64,000 nt of DNA, taken from NCBI GenBank assembly GCA_001414485.1, contig LLEY01000017.1:1-64000 (forward strand), given 5' to 3'. A program made the translations under genes and the position numbers. Below the pieces are notes generated by a model. The model saw only the letters and a program-made list of their open reading frames with translations. It did no database searches and was not told where the DNA came from. Below, piece after piece: positions 23,052-32,808 of this stretch; position 1 is the first letter of the stretch; each line of letters begins with the position of its first letter. Source of the stretch: Calycina herbarum (taxonomy: Eukaryota > Ascomycota > Leotiomycetes > Helotiales > Pezizellaceae).

Positions 23052-24327
23052 TTACCGCAAAATTGCTCTCTCAACGCCCTTGTATTCCTCTTCCTTGAGA
23101 TGGAATAGTGTGATTGGTCCGCCCAACGAAACCGCAGTCCATTCCTCAACTTGTATCATTCCTTCGGGGTGGAGTTTTGTCTTTGTATTCGTTGACTTGG
23201 GACTTCGCTGTTCGATCTTCTTGCTATCTGACTTGGGGATGGGTTCGCCAAGAGGTTTAGGTTTTGTCGGCTTGTAAAACTCCTTGCTCAGGATATTAGA
23301 GTCGGATTTGGAGGGATGCATGACATCATGTTGGCTCACCTCGCATGGGGCAGATTTGCAGCGACGCACGGGATCCAAAAGTTGGTCCCCCTCTGATGGA
23401 AAGGTTGCTCCAGCCGATTTTGCCGTTGGTCCGGTAAATTTTGACACAGCAGCATTGTTGTGATTGTTCGAATTCGGTTCTGTGGATTCGTTGGTGGTTG
23501 AAGAGTAATCCGAGAAAACCTCATCTATCTTCCCAATATAGACCATGACCGCGTCTATGTTTGCTAGCTTCTTCGCATCGTCGTTAACAGAATCAGCAGG
23601 ACGATGAAGCTCAGGCTCCTCGTAATCAGCATCAGAATCAGGATCCCGTCTAGAGTCTTCAGGGACGAAATCAAAGTGATTGAAATCGTCAAGATCAATA
23701 GACTTAGCCTTAAGTGCAAAGACTTGCTGACTAAAGTCGGCAACAAGGATCCAATATGTAAACTTACCTTCAATATCGAAGAGACGGCCTAGAATAAGGA
23801 CAGGAAAGTAATATTGTCTGTTTAAGCATATCCGATAAACCATAACAACTCTCTTCTCTGGAATCCAGTCCTTGTCGTGGTTGAAAGAGCCTGAATTTAT
23901 TCGTGCTGTCCTAAGCTTCCATGTTTCGCCCTCTCTAAGTTTAATAAAGTATTTATCGAAAGCTTTTCGGAAATATCCTAATAGAATATGGGTCTGGACC
24001 AGGGTGGGACGGGTCTGAGGTTGAAGAGCCGTTTTGAGTAGGTTAAGGATCTGTGGTTTTTTGGATTTCGCATTCTCGTAAGGACCTAGAGAAGAGCTCT
24101 CTCTGGCTTTTCGATAACATTTCTCGCAGAAGTATACTAGATAGAGTTAGTAAAGAAAGGATAAACTTTTATTTAAGTAGCTTACTCGCAGGCTCCCAGA
24201 TTCCTTTCTTTTGGCTCTCAGTCACATGATTGCAGAGTACCTTTCGGGCCTCTTGGACCTCTGGGGCTTCCTCGACCTCTGTGTCCTGGACCTCTGGGGA
24301 TTCTTTCGAAAAAGGTGAACCCATCAT
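23052..24327 (-). CDS. Uncharacterised protein with Cys-x2-Cys motif; start uncertain
   Basis: Two exons, 24327-24186 and 24136-23052, with a 49-nt intron (GTAAGC donor, CTAG acceptor) give 408 residues. Joining restores IYFCEKCYRKARE, a Cys-x2-Cys pair; CNH occurs 20 residues earlier, so a small zinc site is possible. Residues 50-150 (LLGYFRKAFDKYF, then WKLRTARIN and WIPEKRVV) look folded; the C-terminal 180 are Ser/Thr/Lys-rich and disordered except the end (WTAVSLGGPITLFHLKEEEY). The reading frame stays open about 70 codons above the chosen ATG but has no ATG there and then hits TAA, next to AT-rich DNA, so the true 5' end may be lost. An in-frame 45-nt intron inside exon 2 near 23775 is possible. 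Family unknown. Confidence 0.5.
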
Positions 24328-25236
24328 CAAGGAGGAGGGAAAGAGCTCTCGGGAAGCTTGATTGTATGTTGCTAGAGAGGTTGAAGTTGAGAGCGGTGCT
24401 CCTTCAGAATTTGTAGAGGAAGATGGGAGGCGGTACAGCTCATCACCAGGCTCCACCTGCCATGGTAACCTGCTTAACTGAGGTGACCCCGAATGTAAAG
24501 GCAGCAAATGAACATATTCAAACAGGTGTTGACGCAGATTTTAGAAGCTAATTAATTATCTTGGTTTAAAAAAGAAAGGATTATTTTGAAGAAAACTCTT
24601 AAATTACATCTATTCCTATCCTGAGTTTATTTTATATTTATTATCCAATATAGTTGTATTTACTTGTATTCGCCGCTTGTTCAGAAGACTGCTGCTTTTT
24701 CTGTTTACCTGCTTCATGTGACATGCAATGTACTGCAGACATGTAATGCACTACCGACATGCATTGCACTACCGACATGCAGTGCACTACCGACATGCAG
24801 CGTGAGATCTTGTTTTTTTTATCATCGTCAACTTTTGTTTGTTTAATCTTACAAGTTTCTCGTTGATAATCGTTTATTGAAAATTATAGTCTTCATACTA
24901 CTTTCACTTGAAATATGTTAGAAGTATAATGAGATATAGAAGAAGCGAAGAGAATAAGAAGGCACGCTATTGAGAGGTGGTGCAGAATTACTACACGGTT
25001 CTAGTAGTATATACCATGTGGAAAGCAAACAGATCTAGAGGAGAGGAAGCGAGGAAGGAACAGGAACAAACAGAAAGCGGGGTAAGCAAGTTTAGTATAG
25101 ATGGAAAGGGAGAAGTCGGTGTGAGAAGAAACTGTGAGAAGAAACTCTTCTCACACTACGCAAGACTCTCTTGGATTCCATCACCAACAATCGCAACCTG
25201 ACTCTCGGCAACACTTTTGACATACGACTAGACCAA
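24328..25236. other. AT-rich intergenic region with a tandem repeat and a hairpin
   Basis: Apart from the open but ATG-less extension of the leftward gene, no coding sequence is supportable. The 18-bp repeat at 24720-24801 is listed separately. A hairpin with perfect 10-bp arms GTGTGAGAAG and CTTCTCACAC spans 25119-25155, about 80 bp before the next ATG. Confidence 0.5.
24720..24801. repeat. 18-bp tandem repeat, about 4.5 copies
   Basis: Unit GACATGCATTGCACTACC repeated from 24720, with the first copy the most diverged and the last cut at 10 bases. Each unit also contains internal TGCA palindromes. Confidence 0.85.
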
Positions 25237-26557
25237 ATGGCAGATAACCAAAGCAACCAAGACTACGCAAAGCGCCCGCAATTATCAAAATTTCAAGAAA
25301 TAAAGAAGAATTTCCTGGGATACGAAGCTCAAGACCACCCTATCACACATCTGCTCGATTATCTCGCGATTATCTTCAGCGGCATAAAACTTGATCCAGC
25401 CTCAGCTGCTTACTCGTTTCACCACTCGTATGACGCCAAAAAAGCAATCCTAGCAGGGCTATTGAACCAACGGGTTGGGCGGTACCTAACAAGTTTGGCA
25501 AATGGGTTCGTGTTCATCTTGAACTGATAGAACCTCTCTGCCATTGGATAGATCGGACCAACGCAAGCCACCACCTTCAGAACTCATCAGATTGACTGCA
25601 AACAACTGATACACCTACTCGCTCATCTTGAGGATGTCCTCGAGATAGCCATCGAGATTTCCAAACAACGAGCAGTGCAATTGGAGTTAGAGGAGGGCAC
25701 GAATGCGGAGATGGTTCGGGAATTTCGGAATATCAAAAAAGGACATACGCGCGGAAATGGGGAAGTTGATAAACTTGGGACATCCAGAGTTACAACTCTC
25801 CTTGAACGAAAAAACCAGGCCTCTGTATCCCGCCCAACATACTCCTATGATAGAAATCGCTATGCAGATTGGTCTCTGCATCAGACACGCTAGCAGTGGC
25901 GGAGAACGAAATCCAGGTTACATTGTGGATCAGTCCATAATATTCCAGACACTATGGGGTAGTGTGATCCCAGGGTTAGAAGAACACGGAGGCCTCCCCC
26001 GCGTCATTTTCATCGGACCAAGCATATCAACAGAACCGAACAGTTGTCTTCTTGTATGCAGTACAAACTTTTCTTTTCATAAGAAAGAAGCAAAGCCCTT
26101 GCAAGAATTTAGACGCAAGATGAGATGTTATCGGGAAAGGGCAATCGAAAAGGATGCGGCAATACCACCGCTTGAACAATTAGGTGTGAGAGCAGTTCAT
26201 CCAAAGTATGGCGTCTGGCGCGCAAATTGCACCTACTCTGGCCACCAAGAACTCGAAAAAAACATCAAAACAGCCTCTCGTCCCTCTTGTGGATTTGGGA
26301 ACGCCTTTAGCCTTGGTACTTCCAATGACGGACTTCCGGAACCAAAGGCCCCTTGCGGAGGTTGTGCGATAAAGTACCGCTTCTCCACCTCTACCAGAGT
26401 AGGAGATGATCTAAACTACTATCCATACAAGTGTTGTGCGGAGGATGCGTTCTACGCTAGAAGAGAGGGCCTAAATAAACAGAAGAAGAGCATTCTAGTA
26501 AGTGAAAAAGCATCTATGAGTCTCAGTATTATAAGAGAATTATCTAACAGTGTTTAG
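25237..26557 (+). pseudogene. Frameshifted gene with a C-terminal Cys-rich segment
   Basis: Protein-like sequence passes through three frames. From the ATG at 25237 one frame runs to about 25475; a second carries KFGKWVRVHLELIEPLCHW to about 25595; the first frame resumes with a helical stretch (LIHLLAHLEDVLEIAIEIS); a third frame, open 25703-26557, carries the rest. A 96-nt intron (25482-25577) could join the first and third stretches, but no phase-matched donor explains the last change, so at least one indel is likely. The 3' part has several Cys (GGCAIKYRF, then YKCCAEDAFY) and could bind metal. The family is not recognised. It sits in the degenerate 22-31.7 kb block, next to another broken gene. 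Confidence 0.5.
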
Positions 26558-26614
26558 ACCGCTGTAAAATGAATTTTTCTCTTCACTTCTGCCGCCGCTG
26601 CTGAACCAATCCTC

Positions 26615-26960
26615 GAATTCTCTTTTGTCGGCTTTATTTTTTTTTGGGGGGGGGGGGTTGGTTTACTACTATTCCTGTGGTTCCCTTCTTTTGTTGGTTT
26701 AACTTATTTGGGGGTCGGTTTACCACTACTTTTGCTACCTTTCTCTTATTGTGTCGCTGATTTTAGCTTTTTGGGGGGTTGTTTCACGGCCATTGATACG
26801 TTGGACAAATCTTCATCTTCTCTTTTCTCGGTTTCACTTTTTTGGAGTTTGGTTTTCTACTATTGCTACGTTCTCTTTTGCTGATGTTGACCGAATGTTC
26901 GTCTTGTCTTTTCTTAGTTTTTCTTTTTTAGCGGTTGGCTTGCTACTATGGCTATGTTTA
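26615..26960. repeat. Five degenerate copies of a T/G-rich repeat
   Basis: A module of the form TCTTTTGT(T/C)GG, a T-run, TTTGGGGG, then GGTTTACTACTATTGCTACG recurs at about 26619, 26687, 26730, 26816 and 26905. Spacing varies from 45 to 90 bases. One copy contains a long G homopolymer (26644-26657). A 78-codon hydrophobic ORF across it starts with GTG and reflects the T-rich composition. Confidence 0.6.
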
Positions 26961-27455
26961 GTTGAAATCAAAAGGCTCCGCAGATAATAGATTTGCGGAG
27001 TAGGGAAAACAAATAGAGAATTATCGATAAGCCCTTGTACAATTTCATATATCTAATGATTTTAATTCCTAGTTCTTCTGTAAAAAAAATTTTAATATCC
27101 TCCCATGTGAAAAGTAACAGTCTGAAAAACATTTCTTGAAAGTATATCAAGTGAATGAACTTATGGACACTAGATCTAGTGTGAATTAGTAGAAGTCAGA
27201 AGGTTCAGTGAATAATTCTTTGGTTCCCAAAGCCGAGGCGAGGCGAGGCAGGCTATCTAGAAGCAAGGGAAAGGCACATTCTTTATTAATATGATCCTAT
27301 TTGACCTATGATGATTTAAAACTCAACCCACTTCAAAATTAAATCCGAATCCAAAACCGCATCACCACTACCGCTCTATCTGTCGGGAAAAAACGTCCAA
27401 GAATACAAAGCAGTTGATTTTTGCTGCAGTCACCTATACGTTAGTATTTCTGGAG
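26961..27455. other. AT-rich intergenic region
   Basis: No supportable gene; leads into the ATG at 27456. Confidence 0.45.
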
Positions 27456-28208
27456 ATGCCTATCTGTATGGAGGTAAAACTTAATGGTGACCTTTGTGAG
27501 GGTTTGTCGGTCACTGGAAAACAGTTCTGTAGGCATCATTTGCATCAAGCGAAACTTCAGGCAGGCGGGCCCATTGATGAGGGAGGCGAAGAGAACTACA
27601 ACGCCAGCATCGAAGAGGAACAAGACCTTGGGACAGATGGTTGCAACGGCGGAGGAGACGAGGTCATTGAACCACTGAGTCTCGAAGCAGAGAAACATGA
27701 GGATGCAAGAGATGACGATACAGGAAATGCCACGAGAGAAGACGAGGGAGGAGAAAAAGGGACTTGGAATCATGATGATAGAGATACCGAGAATGGAGAG
27801 CCTATTGAGGAAGACGTCCTAATAGTGGATCAGAACACTAATAGATTTTCACACATCGATGAGCATAGTGCGGTGGTTGCACAGGACTCGGTTAGCAGTT
27901 TTGGTCAAATGGACGAGGTATCTGCCCATCAAAAACGGCAACGATGGCCATCTTCTCAAAATCGGACTACTTTCACGATACAACAAAAGCAGTCAACAAC
28001 GAAGCCGCGATAGTGGTCTCCGCGACATCCGAGTCTCTCCATGATAGAACAAAAGCATGCACACCTAGCAAGGATGTCCCAATTTTCAAATAATCAACAG
28101 AGCGACGTTTCCAACAACGCCCTTGTACCAAGTGAGAATCCCCTCATGGGCCAGGCTAATCTAGATGCCACTGCTTCCTCTCTTTCTAAGAACATGAATC
28201 CTGAATAA
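27456..28208 (+). pseudogene. Cys/His zinc-motif protein interrupted by an in-frame TAG
   Basis: From the ATG at 27456 a 185-codon frame ends at TAG (28011-28013). The same frame is then open for 64 more codons to TAA at 28206-28208, and that part still looks coding (HAHLARMSQFSNNQQSD, later NPLMGQANLDATA). A single CAG-to-TAG change would explain the break. The N-terminus holds C-x6-G-x2-C-x10-C-x2-H, reading CMEVKLNGDLC, then GKQFCRHH; this matches the short zinc-binding motif seen in many fungal and phage proteins (C...G..C...G..YC..H). The rest is acidic and low-complexity, rich in Glu/Asp/Gly. Alternatives are a functional 185-residue protein, stop-codon readthrough or a sequence error. 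Function unknown; DNA or RNA binding is only a guess. Confidence 0.55.
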
Positions 28209-28210
28209 AT

Positions 28211-28535
28211 GGATACTTCCTAGTAAATGGAAGCTGCAGTATCTAAAGGGTAGTTAAAAATTTCTCTAGGGGATACTAATAAAAAGCTTATTGTTTAATT
28301 AGTAAATTATATATCATAGAAATAACTTAATTATAATGTTTCTTAAACTTGATTTTATTTATGTAGGCCTAACATTAATTTATTATCCCAATTTATGTAA
28401 AGATCAGCTGAATAGGAAAATGAGATATACTTGCTTTTACCTCTATTTCTCTATACTTCTAGAACTTCATAACTTAATGGATGGAGTTACGCCGACCCTC
28501 TTAGTTATACTACTTTTAAAGTAAACAAACTTGGC
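28211..28535 (+). repeat. Mutated copy of the HET-like gene's 3' end
   Basis: Aligns with 21904-22230. In the coding part the copy differs almost only by G-to-A and C-to-T, including TGG to TAG and GGG to AGG-type changes, which puts stops in the old frame. This pattern is what RIP leaves behind in duplicated ascomycete DNA. The downstream flank is conserved up to AAAGTAAACAAACTT. Confidence 0.85.
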
Positions 28536-28835
28536 GCAAATTCATTGATTTCTTTCAATTATCTCGACTGATTAAGTTATCAGCGCCAGTTATGCAAGGG
28601 CTAGATGTATTAACAAGTAAGTGAGGTTTCTTTCGGGAAAAGGAGAAAATTCTATTCATTGCATGTTCTGTGCCTCTGATCATGCCTGATCAGCGTAAAA
28701 TCAAACCCAGACTCCGGATATCGTCCGTTCGCTATGCATCCATACTGAAACAAAACAATCAAAAGATCGAGTAGAACAAGTCTCCAACTTCCAAATGAAG
28801 GACCCTTGTCCAACGAAACCGTCAATCTATGCAAC
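28536..28835. other. 3' flank of the haspin gene
   Basis: Nothing recognisable beyond the 3' end of the leftward haspin gene. Confidence 0.4.
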
Positions 28836-30841
28836 TCAACCCTCTCCGTCGTATATTTGGCTACATTCGAATCCCCCTTGTTCAGCGTCAATTAGTCCCG
28901 CTTCAACACAGTGTTTTAATACCGCAGCTGCGCTCATGAATGCCCCATTTTCGACTTTAGTGCGGACATCCATTCTTTTAAGTATATCTCTGGTCTCGGA
29001 TTGGAATTTCATCTCGTCTTCGCGTGTCCATCCTGGAATCTCAGCGCATTGCCTCTTGAGATAGCCAAGGAAGTAATGGAGCCAGATCACGTTTGTGTAT
29101 GGAATGAATTCCTCCCAGGTATGTCCATTATTAAGGCTTCGAGATTTTTCGTCGTGCCAAGCTTTTCTCTCGCTTATGCGATGTCCGGTAAATAGATGGT
29201 TTCGCATCCTGAAAGGGATCAGTTATGAAATGAAGACTTGGAAAAATGAGCTACTCACTTTCGGTATGCGTTGAATTGGGGGACGCCATCAGCACCTCGG
29301 AAGACCGAAATGTCATTTTCAAGTGGGTACCACAGAGTTTCTCCATCCTCGAGTGTTGCCCGGGAGAGTCCATAATCGATGATTGTGACTTCAAGACCAG
29401 AGTTACCATACTTGGGCGGCGAATTTGGATCGTGGGGAACAGCAGGGCGGAGTTTGGAAACACAGATGTTATTTTCGTGGAGATCTCGGTGCTGCTTCTG
29501 GTTAGTGGATGGGAAGAATACGAGTTAGAGGGGGAAACTTACTTCGAATGACCGCACATCTTCCGCTTTCGCCAACGCCAAGACTGTTCCTAGGAAGATG
29601 TCCCAAACTTCATCCACACTTTTGATCTTATAATCATCCAAAGTAATACCCGCATCTCCCAACTCAATTACAAGAAAAAGGGTGTTTTTGGTGTATTCTC
29701 TTGGGTGGCAGAAATAAGATTCTTCCTTGGAATTTTCATTGTGGTCGTCCCAGGCCTTGCTTAAAAATGGCTCTGTTTCACCCTTGACAATGTACGCTCC
29801 TTTGAACTGAACATAACCTGGGATTTCAGTAAGAGCATTCATGATTCGGATTTCGGAAACCACGTCTTCGGCTCGACTTGCTGTATCAATTTCCATAGAG
29901 TTTGGGTCTCTTCGTGATTTTAGTCGCATAACCTTGAGTATGGATGAGCGACGTTCCTGACCAGCACATACAGATTCATCCTCAATGATTCTGTAGACCT
30001 CAGCATAAGAAGCCTCGGCAATTTTTTTGACACTGTATGTACCGGCCGGAAGGAGAGCAGCCCAGTTATGAGCTAACATAGCATTTCCACAGTCTTTTCT
30101 GTACGCAAATAGTAGTGGCTTGAGTTGTTCTCGTTCTCGGACCTGCAAAATTATCGGTGGAGGGGTATGTGGTGGTACTGATTTTGTAAGTAAAGATGAC
30201 AACGGAGTATTCCAGGTTAATAGCTTACCATCTTTCTTTTCTCCTTTTTCTTTCGCAACTGACTTGGCTTTTGGTGTACGAGCTTGGTCATGGTTCTTGT
30301 CGAGATCATCGTATGACTTCGTGGAACCGATGAGAGTTGCGTCAGGGGAACGTGGTGGGGTAGGTGGTCGTGCTGTATTTTTGTAAGTAAAGGCTTGCCA
30401 CTTTGATTGTGCAAAACAGTTTTGATTCTTCTAAAAAACCCTCGAGTAGGACTCTTAATCCTTCGAGAGCTGCCCGAGTGGTTTGTTAAGGGGGAAGTTA
30501 AATAGCTTACAATCTTTCTTCTTTGCTTCCTTTTTCGCGACAGGGTTTTTTCTTGCGACTGGTTTTGCTTTTGGTGTACGATCAGGTTCGTGATCTTCCT
30601 CTTTAGCATCATCATTCAGCTTCATGTACTTGATGGCAGCTACGATATCATCTTCGACAGCATCAACCTTCTCCGGACCATCATTCGAATCGATACTTTC
30701 AACGGCATTTGTGATCTCTGAGAGAACCGGACGACTTGAAGTGGGAGGCTCCTTTTTGGCAGCATTTCGACCGAATATTGCGCTGGCGGCGGAGCTAGTA
30801 GTTGTTGTTTTGGCACCGTAGGTTTTCTTTTTTGGGACCAT
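28836..30841 (-). CDS. Haspin-type serine/threonine kinase
   Basis: Five exons: 30841-30511, 30372-30229, 30177-29543, 29491-29259 and 29208-28836, giving 571 residues; introns 138, 51, 51 and 50 nt. The start MVPKKKTYG matches fungal haspin N-termini. Kinase marks: KKIAEASYAEVYRI as glycine-loop equivalent, ILKVMRLKS with the ATP-binding Lys, FEHRDLHENNICV with catalytic Asp near 373, and IIDYGLSR near 409, where haspins have DYT in place of DFG. The segment DGVPQFNAYRKMRNHL is also typical. Haspin phosphorylates histone H3 on Thr3 in mitosis and helps recruit the chromosomal passenger complex (family knowledge). Exons 1 and 2 end in similar TPKAK-Lys-rich repeats. A possible extra 5' exon (31222-31119, ending exactly at GTAAGT) could add 38 residues through a 267-nt intron. 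Confidence 0.88.
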
Positions 30842-31862
30842 ATTTCCACTACTTTGCAAGTCAGATTGGTTTGAGATAGCAATAGAGCAAATAAATAGCA
30901 GCCAGAAGCAAAAGAGTCGCAAAGAAAGAAAGAAAGAAAAGCAAGAAGCCAAAAAGGATGATCAATAAATCCATTAGACCAACGGCATTTAATGAACAAC
31001 CCAAAATTACTCCTTTGATGGCCAGTCACGTGCTGAGGCAGAGAAACAAACAAAAATAGGTAGTTCAGATTGCGACAGCTGAATGAAAGAGGCGCCTTGA
31101 CGGGGAGAACAAACTTACAGGTGAAGTTCCGCCTCTTGGTTGTCTTGGTGCGCCTTCTTCTTGGGGGTTGAAACCAGGGGTTCTGGTGGAGGCCTCTTCT
31201 TTGACAGTCGTTGTCCCATCATGCCGCAATGTTTTTGAATGGGTAGAGAGGTTGACAGGGGGACAGCTCCGATATTAGGCCGATTGGTTGTGTTGGTGGA
31301 GGGTTGGGACCTGAGATGGAGAAGGAGCGGAGGTTTGTGCGATGTCTCTCCGGCGCTAACCCTTTATGAACTGGTCACATGCTTCCACGTGATCGCTGCT
31401 CAGGCCAATCATCAACCATACATTGTCAGCAATCCTTCAAGTTGTTTTAGAAGCGTTGCTTTCTCCATCTTACCTGGAATAACTCAAGCCTTCTAAACTA
31501 CCTAGAACATTCCACTATATTAAATATAAGTGTTGTTAGAATAAGTACTTATTACTTAATTTGCTCTATACTTCAAAACTATTCAAGACACTTAAATAAT
31601 ATAATTTACTGGCTTAAATTACGCGATTTATTACTTACTACTATGGCGTAGTAATATCTAAACAACGTTTGTTTATTTAATTTGAATATTCTCGACAACT
31701 AAGAAGACTTAAGTTATTTCAACCAACTCTAGAGGGCGAATTTGGACTGTGGAAATGAACTGCGATGTCTCTCCAACGCCAACCTTTTTATAGTTAGGCT
31801 AAAATCTCTTTTAGTTCTATCAATTCAGATGATTTGCTATAGCCACCCTCAATTCTTCTAGG
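30842..31862. other. Haspin upstream region and AT-rich block
   Basis: Contains, on the minus strand, a 35-codon ORF at 31222-31115 whose coding sequence runs straight into a perfect GTAAGT donor; it may be a haspin 5' exon or an upstream ORF. A CTTT microsatellite lies near 30922-30940. Bases 31500-31740 are AT-rich and stop-filled, like the other RIP-like blocks. Confidence 0.4.
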
Positions 31863-32146
31863 TCATTTAGACCAATGTTTTAAGAAACCGCAGGTTGAGT
31901 TGTAGAGGTGAAATTCGATTTCGGAGCCGTTCGCCCAGGCGTTGTAACCGAATTCTGAAGGCGTGATTCGTCATTGGTGTTGGATGAGAATTAGATTCTT
32001 GTCTACTGACTGTGATCAGAAGGGTTGGTATACGAGCCAATCGTGCAATTCATTGCGTGGGCGGGGTCTTGAGAAGAAGCAAGGTTGAAGAGGAGGAGTA
32101 GGGTGACGATGAATGAAAGAAGTTGTTTGTGGAGCTGGATAGCCAT
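31863..32146 (-). CDS. Small secreted protein, 75 aa (effector candidate)
   Basis: Two exons, 32146-32011 and 31954-31863, with a 56-nt intron (GTCAGT donor, CTTCAG acceptor, AATGAC branch-like site). Both exons are too short to stand out as ORFs. Residues 1-24 form a clear signal peptide: MAIQLHKQ, then a run of L/I/V/F ending in LASSQ. The mature part is about 50 residues with two Cys (in MNCTIGSY and NSTCGF), two N-glycosylation sequons (NCT, NGS) plus NST, and is rich in aromatics. Small size, secretion and two Cys fit fungal secreted effectors or hydrophilic surface peptides. I know no family with this sequence. A TATA-like and pyrimidine-rich leader precedes the ATG. The GTC donor is uncommon, but the phase fits exactly. 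Confidence 0.6.
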
Positions 32147-32808
32147 TTTAAGTAATAATTTTTGATTAACTTGATAAACTCCTGGATAGTTGGCGTGTGT
32201 TGTTGTCGTTAAGTGTTTTGAAGGTTTGTAGAGTTGGAATCTGGGGCGACCCCCTCCTTGATTTATAGACGAGAGGTTGCATGCATCCTAATTTGCTAGT
32301 GTAGTGATTCAGGGAATCTCAACTCGCCTTTGAAGGATCAGGTTCAAAGTAGAACGAAATATGGTAAAGTGAGATGATGTTTGCCTGGCTGACCTTGGAA
32401 TCCCCCTCGCTAGAGTCATTGTGCAAAGCAAACGTGATACCACCTCACGATCGTTACGGGTCACCAGTACGACGATCATTCTTCAGGAATCAACTCCAGA
32501 GAGCTCCGCCTGTATGGCCAGTTTTCTTTCTCATCTCAGTCAAAGCCACTTGGCGAAAGCAATTCGCAGCTCATCAGACAAGAAGACGATGAAAACAATC
32601 GCTAAGCCAGTACTATCAAGATAATGGAACTCACGACAAAATAATAGGGATGCAGTTGTGGAGAGATGAAGTTCATTTATTTGCTATCAGCCAACAAACA
32701 CTCATGCAGCTCCCCAAGTCCCCCTATCACCCTCCCCCACCCAATAAAGAACTCCCAAGAGCCATTCTCGACAACAAAGTCCTCACCAAGACCGTGTCCA
32801 CACCCAGC
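32147..32808. other. Intergenic between the small secreted protein and the MFS gene
   Basis: Promoter of the leftward small secreted protein gene (TTGATTTATAGACGAG near 32260 on the plus strand is AT-rich) and 3' flank of the MFS gene. No gene supportable. Confidence 0.4.

Noticed and set aside
23737..23781. In-frame 45-nt intron in exon 2 of the 23-24 kb gene
   Set aside because: Good GTAAGT donor but the acceptor and branch site are weak and the read-through sequence is also protein-like; left unspliced.
24720..24801. 18-bp repeats considered as a CRISPR-like array
   Set aside because: Direct tandem units without spacers, in a eukaryotic genome.
26751..26987. 78-codon hydrophobic ORF resembling a membrane protein
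   Set aside because: Begins with GTG and its hydrophobicity follows from the T-rich repeat beneath it.
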